DNA of 64,000 bases, taken from assembly GCF_014695395.1 (NCBI RefSeq), contig NZ_JACJOF010000027.1, positions 682,001 to 746,000 on the forward strand, in the 5' to 3' direction. This document shows positions 1 through 8,478 of this stretch, one piece after another. The first letter of the stretch is position 1. Every line of letters starts with the position of its first letter. The notes below the pieces were generated by a model. The model made no database searches. It was given only the letters and a program-made list of their open reading frames with translations, and was not told the DNA's origin. The position numbers and the translations under genes were made by a program. The stretch is from Nodosilinea sp. FACHB-131. Lineage in GTDB: Bacteria > Cyanobacteriota > Cyanobacteriia > Phormidesmidales > Phormidesmidaceae.

Positions 1-2
1 TG

Positions 3-134
3 CTGGGCTGGCAAAATGCGCGACTGGTGGGGGCGATCGCCTGCGTCATCCTCGCCCTGTGGCGCAAAAATCTGCTGCTCACCATTGCGGGCGGCATGGC
101 CACCTTCTGGGGCTGGCAGTGGTTAGTAAGCTAA
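3..134 (+). CDS. C-terminal fragment, AzlD-like membrane protein
   Basis: Only the last 43 codons lie in the window, so the start and most of the protein are missing. The fragment is hydrophobic, with a basic RKN turn between two membrane-type segments, and ends WQWLVS followed by TAA. This resembles the end of AzlD, the small partner of the AzlC branched-chain amino acid exporter, where the last two helices are separated by an Arg-Asn turn. The assignment rests on general resemblance of a short piece. Any other small polytopic membrane protein is possible. Confidence 0.45.
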   Translation: MGWQNARLVGAIACVILALWRKNLLLTIAGGMATFWGWQWLVS

Positions 135-206
135 GCAGTGGTGCCCCTGTGTAAACTGCGCTTAGGACATTTTGCTGAATTGGCTAAGTTGTGATCTCGT
201 TTTGCA

Positions 207-575
207 ATGCAACTCTTAACCGACAACTTGCTAACAACTATTACCGATAGGTTGGTCAGCCAATTTCAGCCTGAGCAGGTGATTTTATTTGGCTCCTATG
301 CGTGGGGAGAGCCCACACCAGACAGCGATGTAGATTTAATGGTGATTGTTGGCAAAAGCAGCCTCTCAGATTACCAACGCTCTGTGCTAGGACATCGTTG
401 TTTGAGTGGTTTGGGCATTGCCAAAGATATTGTGGTCAGAACTCGCGAAGAGTTTGACCGTTGGCAAGCGGTGCGATCGTCGCTGGAGTGCAAAGTAGCT
501 CGTCAAGGAAAGGTTCTCTATGACCGATGCCAGGACTCAGCTGGTGCAAAGTTGGCTGACCAAGGCGCAGCATGA
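207..575 (+). CDS. MNT-type minimal nucleotidyltransferase (antitoxin-like)
   Basis: This 122-residue protein has the nucleotidyltransferase signature of the MNT family: GSYAWGEPTPDSDVDLMV near residues 29-46, which contains the GS motif and the DxD metal-binding pair. MNT proteins are usually encoded with a HEPN protein, and the pair acts as a toxin-antitoxin-like unit in which the MNT partner neutralises, in known cases by adenylylating, the HEPN ribonuclease. The next gene here is a HEPN protein whose start lies 56 bases inside this gene, so the two are almost certainly translated together. Family membership is clear. Toxin-antitoxin activity is inferred from context. Confidence 0.85.
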   Translation: MQLLTDNLLTTITDRLVSQFQPEQVILFGSYAWGEPTPDSDVDLMVIVGKSSLSDYQRSVLGHRCLSGLGIAKDIVVRTREEFDRWQAVRSSLECKVARQGKVLYDRCQDSAGAKLADQGAA

Positions 576-918
576 CTTGGCCTCAGCGCAGGTCTTGGCT
601 ACCGCTAACCCACCATTGCTAGATACAGCTATTTATCACTGTCAGCAAGCGGCAGAAAAGGCCATCAAGGGATACTTGACCTTTTGTGACCATGACATCA
701 ACCGCACCCACGATGTTGAGCTACTGATCAGAACGGCGATACCCTACGCTCAAGAGTTTGAGAACTGGGTTGAGGCAGGCGTAGTTTTAACGCCCTACGC
801 TCGCATGTACCGCTACCCAGGTTTTGTAGATGAGCCTAGCCAAGCCGAATTTGAACAGGCTCTCGCTGTAGCAGAAGGAATTTATGCGGTGGTCTTGTCC
901 CTGATTCCGTTACCGTAA
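520..918 (+). CDS. HEPN domain protein (partner of MNT)
   Basis: A 132-residue, mostly helical protein of the HEPN family. The N-terminal part has the typical WLTKAQHDLASAQ helix, then YHCQQAAEKAIKGYL (residues about 40-55), and a THDVELL segment. The purine-binding QQAAEKA.K helix is well preserved. The RX4HXY ribonuclease motif of the HepT toxin subgroup is not evident; only RTH precedes the helix, so this belongs to the broader HEPN group and RNase activity is uncertain. The ATG at 520 has a good purine-rich ribosome site (AAGGAAAGG) about six bases upstream and overlaps the MNT gene by 56 bases in another frame. Such MNT/HEPN pairs are common in cyanobacterial genomes. Confidence 0.82.
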   Translation: MTDARTQLVQSWLTKAQHDLASAQVLATANPPLLDTAIYHCQQAAEKAIKGYLTFCDHDINRTHDVELLIRTAIPYAQEFENWVEAGVVLTPYARMYRYPGFVDEPSQAEFEQALAVAEGIYAVVLSLIPLP

Positions 919-1003
919 TTTCGTGCTGTCGAACACTATCACCCTGGCGCGATCGCCCTATAGTGCTACTCGATCGAGTCGGGTTGTTCCAGAGAGATAA
1001 CAA

Positions 1004-2020
1004 ATGAGTGGACTTGGTAGCCTCAATAAATCTCCCAACGGTGTGGTGCTGGGCATGGTGCAATTGCAACTGCCCAACGTCGTCACCCCCGACGATCTGG
1101 CCGCCCAGACGCAGCGCATTTGCGAGATGGTCGCCAAAGCCCGTCGCAACATGCCCTCGATGGATCTGGTAGTGTTTCCCGAATACTCGCTCCACGGGCT
1201 GTCGATGGATACCAACCCGGCCATCATGTGCAGCCTGGATGGTCCCGAGGTTGCGGCCTTCCGCCAGGCCTGCATCGACAACGACATCTGGGGCTGCTTC
1301 TCGATCATGGAGCACAACCTCGAGGGCAACCCCTACAACACCGGCCTAATTATCAATGACCAGGGCGAACTCAAGCTCTACTACCGCAAGCTCCACCCCT
1401 GGGTGCCTGTAGAGCCCTGGGAACCTGGAAACGTGAGCATCCCTGTCTGTGACGGCCCAAACGGCAGCAAGCTATCGCTGATCATCTGCCACGACGGCAT
1501 GTTCCCAGAAATGGCTCGGGAATGTGCCTATAAGGGAGCCGAGATCATGATTCGCACGGCGGGCTACACAGCTCCCATTCGCCACTCCTGGCAGATCACT
1601 AATCAGGCCAATGCCTTTTGCAATCTGATGGTGACAGCATCGGTGTGCATGTGCGGCAGCGACGGCAGCTTCGATTCCATGGGCGAGGGCATGATCGTCA
1701 ACTTCGACGGCACGCCGCTGGTGATGGGCAGCCACCGCCCCGACGAAATTATCACCGCCGAGGTGCGCCCCGACCTGGTGCGCGAGGCCCGCATTCACTG
1801 GGGCGTAGAAAATAACATCTACCAGTTTGGCCATCGCGGCTATGTGGCGGTCAAAGGCGGTGCCCAAGACTGCCCCTACACCTACATGAAAGACATGGTG
1901 AAGGAGCGCTACCGCCTGCCTTGGGAAGATGAGGTGGTTCACCAAGACGGCACCGCCTGCGGCTTCCCAACACCAACCCGCGACTACAAGGGCGAAGAAT
2001 TACCGCCGGTCTTGGGTTAG
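1004..2020 (+). CDS. amiF: Formamidase (nitrilase superfamily)
   Basis: A 338-residue cytosolic amidase that hydrolyses formamide to formate and ammonia. It aligns end to end with AmiF of Helicobacter (334 residues) as I remember that sequence. The Glu-Lys-Cys catalytic triad of the nitrilase fold is present: E60 in FPEYS, K129 in YYRKLHPW and C162 in ICHDGMFPE. The conserved EPWEPGN and WGVENNIYQFGHRGY segments are also present. AmiE aliphatic amidases are close relatives, but length and the C-terminal LPWED segment favour AmiF. It stands alone: the HEPN gene ends 85 bases upstream and a palindromic spacer follows. In a cyanobacterium it would release ammonia from formamide, for example formed from cyanide. 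That role is inferred. Confidence 0.85.
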   Translation: MSGLGSLNKSPNGVVLGMVQLQLPNVVTPDDLAAQTQRICEMVAKARRNMPSMDLVVFPEYSLHGLSMDTNPAIMCSLDGPEVAAFRQACIDNDIWGCFSIMEHNLEGNPYNTGLIINDQGELKLYYRKLHPWVPVEPWEPGNVSIPVCDGPNGSKLSLIICHDGMFPEMARECAYKGAEIMIRTAGYTAPIRHSWQITNQANAFCNLMVTASVCMCGSDGSFDSMGEGMIVNFDGTPLVMGSHRPDEIITAEVRPDLVREARIHWGVENNIYQFGHRGYVAVKGGAQDCPYTYMKDMVKERYRLPWEDEVVHQDGTACGFPTPTRDYKGEELPPVLG

Positions 2021-2051
2021 GGCGGCAGGAGAACCTAAAGGCCTATAGGTA

Positions 2052-2113
2052 GAGGGTGTAGGGTGCAGGGTATAGGGTCAGCCTTAAACCTTATACCCTG
2101 CACCTTACACCCC
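2052..2113. repeat. Intergenic palindromic element with ~25-bp arms
   Basis: The arms at 2052-2077 and 2088-2113 are inverted copies (GGGTGTAGGGTGCAGGGTAT in the left arm) with about two mismatches around a loop of roughly 10 bases. The arms are built from GGGTNNA-like units. No T-run follows, so it is not a typical intrinsic terminator, though the RNA would fold strongly after amiF. Similar CCCTACACCCT runs occur upstream of 35259. It may be a dispersed cyanobacterial repeat. Confidence 0.7.
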
Positions 2114-2223
2114 CGATCGCATCCACAAAATCATTTCACCTTTCCACCAGCTTCAGCCCTTCTACAGACGGCAGGGTCACTATGCGCCACCTAGAGTGTG
2201 GGCGTAGAAGTGGAGACATCAGC

Positions 2224-2427
2224 ATGGCATTGAAGTTCCAAGTTCCGACGCTGAGCGATCAGGAATCGGCGCAAGAGCTAAAAGATTTGATTTTGACCAC
2301 TGAACCTGAGGCCGATATTGACATTGATCCTCAGGCAAAAACAGTCACCATTAGCTCTGAGGCCTCCGAAGAGACCTTTAAGCAGCTGATCACTGCATCC
2401 GGGCACAAAATAGCTTCTGCTAGCTAG
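2224..2427 (+). CDS. Small HMA-like protein lacking the CxxC metal site
   Basis: The ATG at 2224 gives 67 residues; an upstream in-frame ATG at 2182 would add 14 unlikely ones, and GGAGA lies about 10 bases before 2224. The pattern VPTLSDQESAQELKDLI, then a strand with DIDPQAKTVTI, then EETFKQLITASGH, follows the beta-alpha-beta-beta-alpha-beta order of heavy-metal-associated (HMA) domains. The loop where HMA proteins carry CxxC reads TLSDQES and has no cysteine, so it probably does not bind copper or zinc in the usual way. Metal-free HMA-like small proteins exist in cyanobacteria. Function is unknown. Confidence 0.6.
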   Translation: MALKFQVPTLSDQESAQELKDLILTTEPEADIDIDPQAKTVTISSEASEETFKQLITASGHKIASAS

Positions 2428-2555
2428 GATTGGCTGGATTGTCTGAGGCATGCGATCGCGGCTCCGCGCTACTCTAGAATGCACTGGTTCTGGGGACTGG
2501 TCTTTGACCACAGTCTTCGCGATCGGTCTTCGACCACTGCATTCCACTGCTGCCT

Positions 2556-3944
2556 ATGGTTGCTTCTACCCCGCTGCCGCTGCCCCCCGGAAGTTTTGGC
2601 CTTCCGGTGGTGGGCGAGACCCTCAATTTTTTGTTTGACCGCGAGTTTGCCAAAAAGCGCCAGGCTAAGTACGGAGCTATCTTCAAGACGCGCCTACTGG
2701 GTCGCCCTACGGTCGTGCTAATGGGGGCTGAGGCTAACAAGTTTGTGCTTTCCACCCATATGGACAGCTTTTCGTGGCGGGAGGGGTGGCCCGGTACGTT
2801 TAAGCAGCTTTTGGGCGAGTCGCTGTTTTTGCAGGAGGGTGAAGAGCACCGCCGCAACCGCAAGCTGCTGATGCCTGCCTTCCACGGGCCGGCCCTGGCT
2901 GGATATGTGGAAACCATGCAGAGCCTCACCGAGTGCTACGCCCAGCGGTGGGAAGACCTAGGCCAGTTCACCTGGTTTGATGAGCTTAAGCAGCTCACAT
3001 TTGATATTGCTAGCACCCTACTGTTGGGTAGCGAACCCGGTAGCGAAACCGCCCAACTGTCGAAATGGTTTACTGAGTTAACCAACGGGTTGTTTGCCCC
3101 GCCGATTCGCTGGGGCTGGACGCCCTTCGGTAGAGCCGTTAGCGCACGGGATAAGTTGCTCAACCACATTGAGCAGGTGATCAAAGAACGCCAGGCCCAC
3201 CCCACACACGATGCTCTAGGCCTGCTGGTGCAGAGCGAAGACGAGGAGGGCAACCGCCTCAGCCTAGAAGAAATTAAAGCTCAGGCCCTGCTGATGCTGT
3301 TCGCGGGGCACGAGACCACCACTTCGATGTTGACATCCCTGGTGATGGCGCTAGCGCAGCACCCCGAGGTGTGGGAGCAGGCGCGACAGGAGCAGGCGCG
3401 GCTGATGGAGACGAGCGATGGCCCTTCTGGGCCGGTCCTTGACCATCGCGTCACCCTAGAGCAGATCCGGCAGATGCCCTACCTCGATCAGATTGTCAAA
3501 GAGGTGGAGCGGCTGTACCCACCCGTGGGCGGGGGCTTTCGCGGCGTGGTCAAAGACTTTGAGTTCAACGGCTATCGCGTGCCCGCCGGGTGGATGGCGC
3601 TGTATAGAATCGATGCCGCCCACCGCGATCGCACCATCTACACCGACCCCGACCGCTTCGACCCCGATCGCTTTAGTCCTGAGCGGGCCGAGCACAAGCG
3701 CGCCGACTTTAGCCTGGTGGGCTTTGGCGGCGGCCCCCGTATCTGCCTGGGCCTGGCCTTCGCCCAGCTCGAAATCAAGCTGGTGGCGGCCCATCTGCTG
3801 CGCCACTACACCTGGGATCTGGTGCCCGATCAGAATCTAGAGATGACGCCAATTCCGACACTCAGGCCGCGATCGGGGCTGAAGGTCGTTTTTAAGAAAC
3901 GCGATTATGCTCAAACCCAAGCAGCTGCTGCAAGCTATTCGTAA
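2556..3944 (+). CDS. cyp120: Cytochrome P450, CYP120 family
   Basis: A 462-residue soluble P450. It begins with the proline-rich PLPPGSFGLPVVGETL typical of CYP120. The I-helix oxygen-binding motif AGHETTTS is near residue 250, the ExxR motif as EVERLYPP near 317, and the haem-binding FGGGPRICLG near 389-398, with the cysteine as iron ligand. It strongly resembles CYP120A1 of Synechocystis, which hydroxylates retinoic acid and related retinoids; the substrate here is inferred from the family. The gene overlaps the next (COQ4-like) by 38 bases, which implies coupled translation. No dedicated ferredoxin or reductase gene is adjacent. The start is the ATG matching the family's N terminus. Confidence 0.9.
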   Translation: MVASTPLPLPPGSFGLPVVGETLNFLFDREFAKKRQAKYGAIFKTRLLGRPTVVLMGAEANKFVLSTHMDSFSWREGWPGTFKQLLGESLFLQEGEEHRRNRKLLMPAFHGPALAGYVETMQSLTECYAQRWEDLGQFTWFDELKQLTFDIASTLLLGSEPGSETAQLSKWFTELTNGLFAPPIRWGWTPFGRAVSARDKLLNHIEQVIKERQAHPTHDALGLLVQSEDEEGNRLSLEEIKAQALLMLFAGHETTTSMLTSLVMALAQHPEVWEQARQEQARLMETSDGPSGPVLDHRVTLEQIRQMPYLDQIVKEVERLYPPVGGGFRGVVKDFEFNGYRVPAGWMALYRIDAAHRDRTIYTDPDRFDPDRFSPERAEHKRADFSLVGFGGGPRICLGLAFAQLEIKLVAAHLLRHYTWDLVPDQNLEMTPIPTLRPRSGLKVVFKKRDYAQTQAAAASYS

Positions 3945-4542
3945 GGTTCGCAGCCAGAATTTAACTAACCTGGGCGATTTTGCCATTCTCAAAGCCGATG
4001 CCCTGGGTGCCAAGGCCAATGACGTTGTGCTGGCTCAGCTTGAGCCTGTGGTGGGGTACTACCCCCCGATCGATTTAGATGCCTTGAGCCAGCTGCCCGA
4101 GGGCACCTTTGGCTACGAGTATGCCCACCACATGCAGGCCAACTGCCTCAGCCCCTTTAACGTTAGCCCCGAGCTAGACGAAGTGGCGCGGCGCAACGTG
4201 TTTGCCCTGCGCTACGCCATCACCCACGACATCTTTCACGTGCTGCTGGGGTTTGACACTAGCTATGCTGGCGAAATCGGTGTGCTGGCCTTTGCCGTCG
4301 CCCAACGCTATAGCAGTGCCCAACGGCTGGGGCTGTGGATGGCCAGTGCGCTATATCCTGTTCTGGCTCCTGGTCAAACGCAGCAAATTTTTGCCAATCG
4401 CCAGCGGGGGCTAGAGCTAGGGCAGCAGGCCCAATGTCTACTGGGTCAACGGTTTGAGGAAATGTGGGAAATGCCGCTCGATGTGGTTCGGCAAGCGCTG
4501 AACCTGCCCGCCCCCAGCGCAGCACCCTCGGCATCACGGTAA
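3907..4542 (+). CDS. COQ4-like protein
   Basis: A 211-residue protein of the COQ4 family. The diagnostic zinc-type motif HDxxHx11E is intact: H107, D108, H111 and E123 in [18 protein letters not shown]. In ubiquinone-making organisms COQ4 acts on the quinone-head precursor, recently described as oxidative decarboxylation at C1. Cyanobacteria make plastoquinone rather than ubiquinone, so the substrate here is unknown. Its start lies 38 bases inside the P450 gene, and a YnfA-type gene follows 40 bases later. The overlap with an oxidative P450 suggests both act on one lipid, isoprenoid or quinone-like substrate, but this is inference. The C terminus is a low-complexity Pro/Ala/Ser tail. Confidence 0.78.
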   Translation: MLKPKQLLQAIRKVRSQNLTNLGDFAILKADALGAKANDVVLAQLEPVVGYYPPIDLDALSQLPEGTFGYEYAHHMQANCLSPFNVSPELDEVARRNVFALRYAITHDIFHVLLGFDTSYAGEIGVLAFAVAQRYSSAQRLGLWMASALYPVLAPGQTQQIFANRQRGLELGQQAQCLLGQRFEEMWEMPLDVVRQALNLPAPSAAPSASR

Positions 4543-4582
4543 GCTTTGGCGGCACCGTTATACAACGACCAGGGCTGGCGTC

Positions 4583-4906
4583 ATGCTTCAATCACTGCTG
4601 CTGTTTGTACTGGCTGGGCTCTGCGAAATTGGTGGCGGCTATCTGGTGTGGCTGGCATTGCGAGAAGGCAAAAGCCCGTGGCTAGCTGTGCTTGGCGTTG
4701 CCATTTTGGGCATCTACGGAGCGGTGCCGACCCTGCAACCGACCCATTTTGGCCGTGCCTATGCGGCCTACGGCGGCGTGTTCATTGTGCTATCGATCGC
4801 CTGGGGCTGGATGGTTGACCAGGTGAAACCCGATCGCTTTGATCTGCTGGGCGGCTGGGTGGTGCTGCTGGGCGTTTTGGTGATCATGTATGCCCCTCGC
4901 AGCTAG
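4583..4906 (+). CDS. YnfA family (UPF0060) small membrane protein
   Basis: A 107-residue protein with four predicted membrane helices. Family features visible are [14 protein letters not shown] in the first helix, LREGKSPW in the first loop, [17 protein letters not shown] in helix three and [17 protein letters not shown] in helix four. YnfA proteins are related to small multidrug-resistance transporters, and some have been linked to drug or dye efflux. It lies 40 bases after the COQ4-like gene on the same strand, so it may be the last gene of the P450 operon. It converges with the permease gene 29 bases downstream. Family identification is firm; the substrate is unknown. Confidence 0.88.
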   Translation: MLQSLLLFVLAGLCEIGGGYLVWLALREGKSPWLAVLGVAILGIYGAVPTLQPTHFGRAYAAYGGVFIVLSIAWGWMVDQVKPDRFDLLGGWVVLLGVLVIMYAPRS

Positions 4907-4935
4907 CAGGGATCCTGTCTGCAATTCGGCGCTCC

Positions 4936-6864
4936 CTACCCCCCCACGTGGATGATCGGACGTCGTCTGGGGACTTTTTCAGCTTTGCGCAGCACCTCCC
5001 GAGTGACCACGGCAATATCGCCTTCGCCAAACAAAATGAAGCGCAGCAGATATTGAATGGGGTTACCCTCAATCCAGCCGAAGTAGGCATGGGGCAAATG
5101 GCCGGTTTCATTGCGGATGTGGAGCAAGATAGCGGCAATGGTATTGGGCACCGCCGACCCCTTTGCCCTCAAAATGCGGTAGTTGCCCACCTGCACCCCT
5201 TCTACTTGCACGGTCTCCATAAAGTCTGAGGCATCTGAAACCTCGATTTCTAAAAACAGAACTGGCTCGGTTAGAGGAATGTGGTTGTCTTCTCGCACCT
5301 CGGTTTCTTTTAAGGAATATTCCTGTTCATCTCCAGCCTGCTTACGGTTAGCAATGATGCGGATGGTATGTTCGCTTTCTTCTCGAATGAAACGCTGAGC
5401 GACAGAATCCATTTCAAGCTGGTCAACTCGCAACTCGGTAGAGCGCCAAACGCGCGAAATTAGTGAGGTAAAAATAATGGCGCCAATAAAGAAGGCGGCA
5501 ATTTTGACCCCGTCGGGGCGCTCAAAAATATTGACGATGGTGGTGTAGAAAAACACCAGGGTAATGGTGCCAAACACGACCATGCCCCGCCGCGATCGCG
5601 CCTGTCGAGCCGCCAACGTCACCGCAAACGACGCTGAACTCATCAGCACCAGCACCCCTGTTGCATAAGCTCCGCCCTGGGCCTCAACGTTGGCGCGAAA
5701 AATAATCGTGACGGCAAAGGCGATCGCCGTAAAAATCAGCACTAGCGGTCGGGCGGCCAAGGTCCAACTGGGGGCCATGCCATAGCGGGGCAGATAGCGG
5801 GGCACAATGCTGAGCAAGCCAGCCATGGCCGAGGCCCCGGCAAACCACAAAATTGAGATTGTGCTCAGGTCGTAGAGGGTGCCAAACCCATCCCCAAGGT
5901 ATTCGTGGGCTAGATAGGCCAGCGCTCGTCCGTTGGCGGCTCCTCCCGCCTGAAATTCTGGCGGTGGAATCAGCAGCGTCGTGACCAGGCTGCTGGTAAT
6001 TAGGAAAAAACTCATGATCACTGCTGCGGTGGTCAACAGCTTGTGGGTATTGTGAATGCGGCCAGTTGGTACGGTGTCGGTATCGCTGCGATCGCCTTCA
6101 ACCAAGGGCATCACCGCTACCCCCGTTTCAAACCCAGATAGGCCCAGGGCCAGCTTAGGGAATACCAGCGCGGACAAGGCTAGAAGCACCACCGGATTGC
6201 CGTGAGTAGAAAATAACAGGCTCCACCAATCGGCAATCGCTGTGGGATGCGTGAGAATCTGGTAAGCCCCCACACCAATAGTCACTAGGTTGAGCAGTAG
6301 ATAGATCGCGACTAGAAAAACCGCTATGCCAATAGCTTCCCGAAACCCCTTCAAAAAGACGGCGGCCAGGAAGGCAATCAGGCAGATGGTCAGCGGCACT
6401 TCGTACCCGTGCAGCAAATCGTGGACGAAGGGATTTTCGACAATGTGGGCCGTGGCGTCGGCAGCGGAGAGGGTAATGGTGATGATAAAGTCAGTCGCTA
6501 CAAACCCTAGCAGGCACAGCACAAAAAACTTGCCCTGCCACCACGGCAGCAAATGCTCGAGCATAGCGATCGACCCCTCGCCATGGGGGCTCATCGAGGC
6601 CACCCGACGATAGATCGGCAGTGCCCCAAACAGAGTTAATAAAACCAGAATTAACGTCGCAATGGGCGATAGTGCCCCGGCTGCCAGGGCCGCAATGCCA
6701 GGCTGGTAGCCTAGCGTAGAGAAGTAATCAACCCCAGTTAGGCACATGACCTGCCACCAAGGGTGTCTGACGGCGTGGCTGCTCTTCCCCGACCGATCGG
6801 ACTCGACTAGCCAGCGCAGCAACCGTCTGCGATATGTAGCCGATGGCCTCACTCGTTTAACCAT
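4936..6864 (-). CDS. APC-superfamily permease with long C-terminal cytosolic domain
   Basis: A 642-residue transporter. A basic N terminus is followed by about 12 hydrophobic helices (residues about 35-470), opening with [24 protein letters not shown], and then a hydrophilic tail of about 170 residues with [14 protein letters not shown] and an alpha/beta-looking segment. This layout is shared by large APC amino-acid permeases and KUP/KimA-type potassium importers, whose tails are regulatory. I cannot tell amino acid from potassium transport by reading. The ATG at 6864 is the only sensible start. It converges with the YnfA-type gene. Confidence 0.75.
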   Translation of the reverse strand: MVKRVRPSATYRRRLLRWLVESDRSGKSSHAVRHPWWQVMCLTGVDYFSTLGYQPGIAALAAGALSPIATLILVLLTLFGALPIYRRVASMSPHGEGSIAMLEHLLPWWQGKFFVLCLLGFVATDFIITITLSAADATAHIVENPFVHDLLHGYEVPLTICLIAFLAAVFLKGFREAIGIAVFLVAIYLLLNLVTIGVGAYQILTHPTAIADWWSLLFSTHGNPVVLLALSALVFPKLALGLSGFETGVAVMPLVEGDRSDTDTVPTGRIHNTHKLLTTAAVIMSFFLITSSLVTTLLIPPPEFQAGGAANGRALAYLAHEYLGDGFGTLYDLSTISILWFAGASAMAGLLSIVPRYLPRYGMAPSWTLAARPLVLIFTAIAFAVTIIFRANVEAQGGAYATGVLVLMSSASFAVTLAARQARSRRGMVVFGTITLVFFYTTIVNIFERPDGVKIAAFFIGAIIFTSLISRVWRSTELRVDQLEMDSVAQRFIREESEHTIRIIANRKQAGDEQEYSLKETEVREDNHIPLTEPVLFLEIEVSDASDFMETVQVEGVQVGNYRILRAKGSAVPNTIAAILLHIRNETGHLPHAYFGWIEGNPIQYLLRFILFGEGDIAVVTREVLRKAEKVPRRRPIIHVGG

Positions 6865-7037
6865 CTACGGCATTCCTACGGGATAGTGGCAGTACATTCA
6901 TTAGTCAACCGCTTAGTGTCATCCTTGATCAACTGTATTTGGGTTGGCCGCTGTAGTCGTTGCCGCCATGGTACGTAGGGTGACTGGGCAAAAGACGTTG
7001 CGAAGCGCAGGCAGGTGGCCCAAGCATAAAGGGATGG

Positions 7038-8243
7038 TTAAAGCTGGGGTTTGAGCGATCGCCCCCGCCAAGTCCAGCCCCAGCCGGTCTTGGTTTTGAC
7101 GATGGAGGTGAGGGCGATCGCCACCACGACCAGTCCGCCCACGCTGCTCAGCCACCAGTAGCGCAGCGGCACCCCCACTCGGCGATGACCCGTGATCCGC
7201 AGCAGCCAGTAGGCTCCCAGGGTTAAGGCCGTCAATCCGTAGAGGAGTGCTATGGACCAGGAGAGTTCGGGTTTGAGTAGGGTCACGGTCAGGCTCGCCA
7301 GCAGCCCCACCCAGGGCATGACAAACACCATGGCGATGGTGAAGGCCGACAGCAGCGTCAGCGGCAGGTTTTCTTCGGTGCCCAGATAGTAGTTCTTGGT
7401 CCACCCTTCCCAGAGAGTGGCAAAGGAGGAATACATGCGCACGCTCAGCAGGTCGATGCCCAGCACGTAGCGCAGTTTCAGGCCGTGCCGCTGAATCTGG
7501 CGGGCGAGTTCGACATCTTCTACAATCGCGTCGTGGACGGCGGCGTGGCCACCAATTTTGTCGTAGGCGGCGCGGCGAAACAGCATAAACGGCCCCGCAG
7601 CAAAGGCATCGTCTACGGCGGTGGACTCGTTGATGGCTTCGAAGTCGTAGGCGATTGCGATCGCGCTCATAATGATCGGCTGCACCAGCCACTCTGAAAA
7701 GCAGCTGCACTCAATTTTGGGCGCACAGCTCAGCAGGTCGGCCTGATGGGTTTGGGCCTCGGCCAAGGCGGCGGGTATGGCCCCTGGCGACAGCCGCACG
7801 TCAGCGTCAATGAACAGCAGGTAGTCGTCTTGGGCAAACTCTGCCGCGTGGGCACAGGCCCAGTTTTTGCCGCGCCACACTTCGCCCTCGGGGCGCGGCG
7901 GCACGGCTAGATGGTGAACGTTGGCGTGTTGGGCGGCTAATTCTGCGGCGATCGCCCCAGTAGCATCGGTAGATTGGTCATCGGCAATCCAAACTTCAAA
8001 CCGCGATGCCCCTGGCAACTCGGTCGCCACCACTGCTTCTACGCAGGCGCGAATATTGTCGGCTTCGTTGTAGGCCGGAATTACCACATCTAACGAGGGC
8101 GCTGAGGTGAGAGGCGTCTCGACCGGCTGAAGGCGGGGAGCCGATGCCAGCGACTGAGTCAGCTTGAGATAAAACGCTGCGATCGCCACCAGCGCCACCC
8201 CCAGCAATCCGTCTAGCCCCAAAACAAGTGTGTCTAAACCCAT
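7038..8243 (-). CDS. Family 2 glycosyltransferase, CruG-like
   Basis: A 401-residue membrane glycosyltransferase if started at the ATG at 8243, which has GGGGAAG a short way upstream; longer in-frame starts to 8345 look unlikely. One N-terminal helix precedes a GT2 catalytic domain with VVIPAYNEADNI, the nucleotide-sugar-binding DDQS, the DADVR metal site and a late acceptor motif IVEDVELARQIQRHGL. Three or more C-terminal helices follow, and the protein ends near KTKTGWGWTWRGRSL. This layout fits CruG, the cyanobacterial carotenoid 2'-O-glycosyltransferase of myxoxanthophyll synthesis, but other lipid-linked GT2 enzymes look alike. It is divergent from the secreted-protein gene at 8479. Confidence 0.7.
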   Translation of the reverse strand: MGLDTLVLGLDGLLGVALVAIAAFYLKLTQSLASAPRLQPVETPLTSAPSLDVVIPAYNEADNIRACVEAVVATELPGASRFEVWIADDQSTDATGAIAAELAAQHANVHHLAVPPRPEGEVWRGKNWACAHAAEFAQDDYLLFIDADVRLSPGAIPAALAEAQTHQADLLSCAPKIECSCFSEWLVQPIIMSAIAIAYDFEAINESTAVDDAFAAGPFMLFRRAAYDKIGGHAAVHDAIVEDVELARQIQRHGLKLRYVLGIDLLSVRMYSSFATLWEGWTKNYYLGTEENLPLTLLSAFTIAMVFVMPWVGLLASLTVTLLKPELSWSIALLYGLTALTLGAYWLLRITGHRRVGVPLRYWWLSSVGGLVVVAIALTSIVKTKTGWGWTWRGRSLKPQL

Positions 8244-8417
8244 GCCTGTCTTCCCCGCCGCCATTCTGTAGCAATCTACTATGCGACAGCTCGATTGGGG
8301 GGTAGTTACCCGGCGATCGCCCCTCGATGCTGCCCACTGCGCCAATGGCTTCCTTTGAAATCTTCCTCAGACGACTGCCCTTGCCAATCCCAACCGATGC
8401 TGACTTGGGCGTCTGAC

Positions 8418-8446
8418 CTTCAGCTCGCCGCAACTCTCGCTAGAAT
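8418..8446 (+). promoter_or_regulatory. Possible sigma-70-type promoter
   Basis: TAGAAT at 8441-8446 is a good -10 hexamer, 33 bases before the start of the secreted-protein gene. The -35 region at 8418-8423 (CTTCAG) is weak. Support is by pattern only. Confidence 0.35.
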
Positions 8447-8478
8447 GAAGGCCACACGAATTACGGAATGCTTGTGCT

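Noticed and set aside
520..918. HepT toxin with RX4HXY
   Set aside because: The motif is not evident, so only general HEPN membership is claimed.
2556..4906. Ubiquinone biosynthesis cluster
   Set aside because: No other coq/ubi genes are present and cyanobacteria make plastoquinone, so only COQ4 family membership is claimed.
6919..7710. A 263-codon frame in the glycosyltransferase region
   Set aside because: It is an arginine-rich shadow of the GT2 gene in another frame, without domain features.
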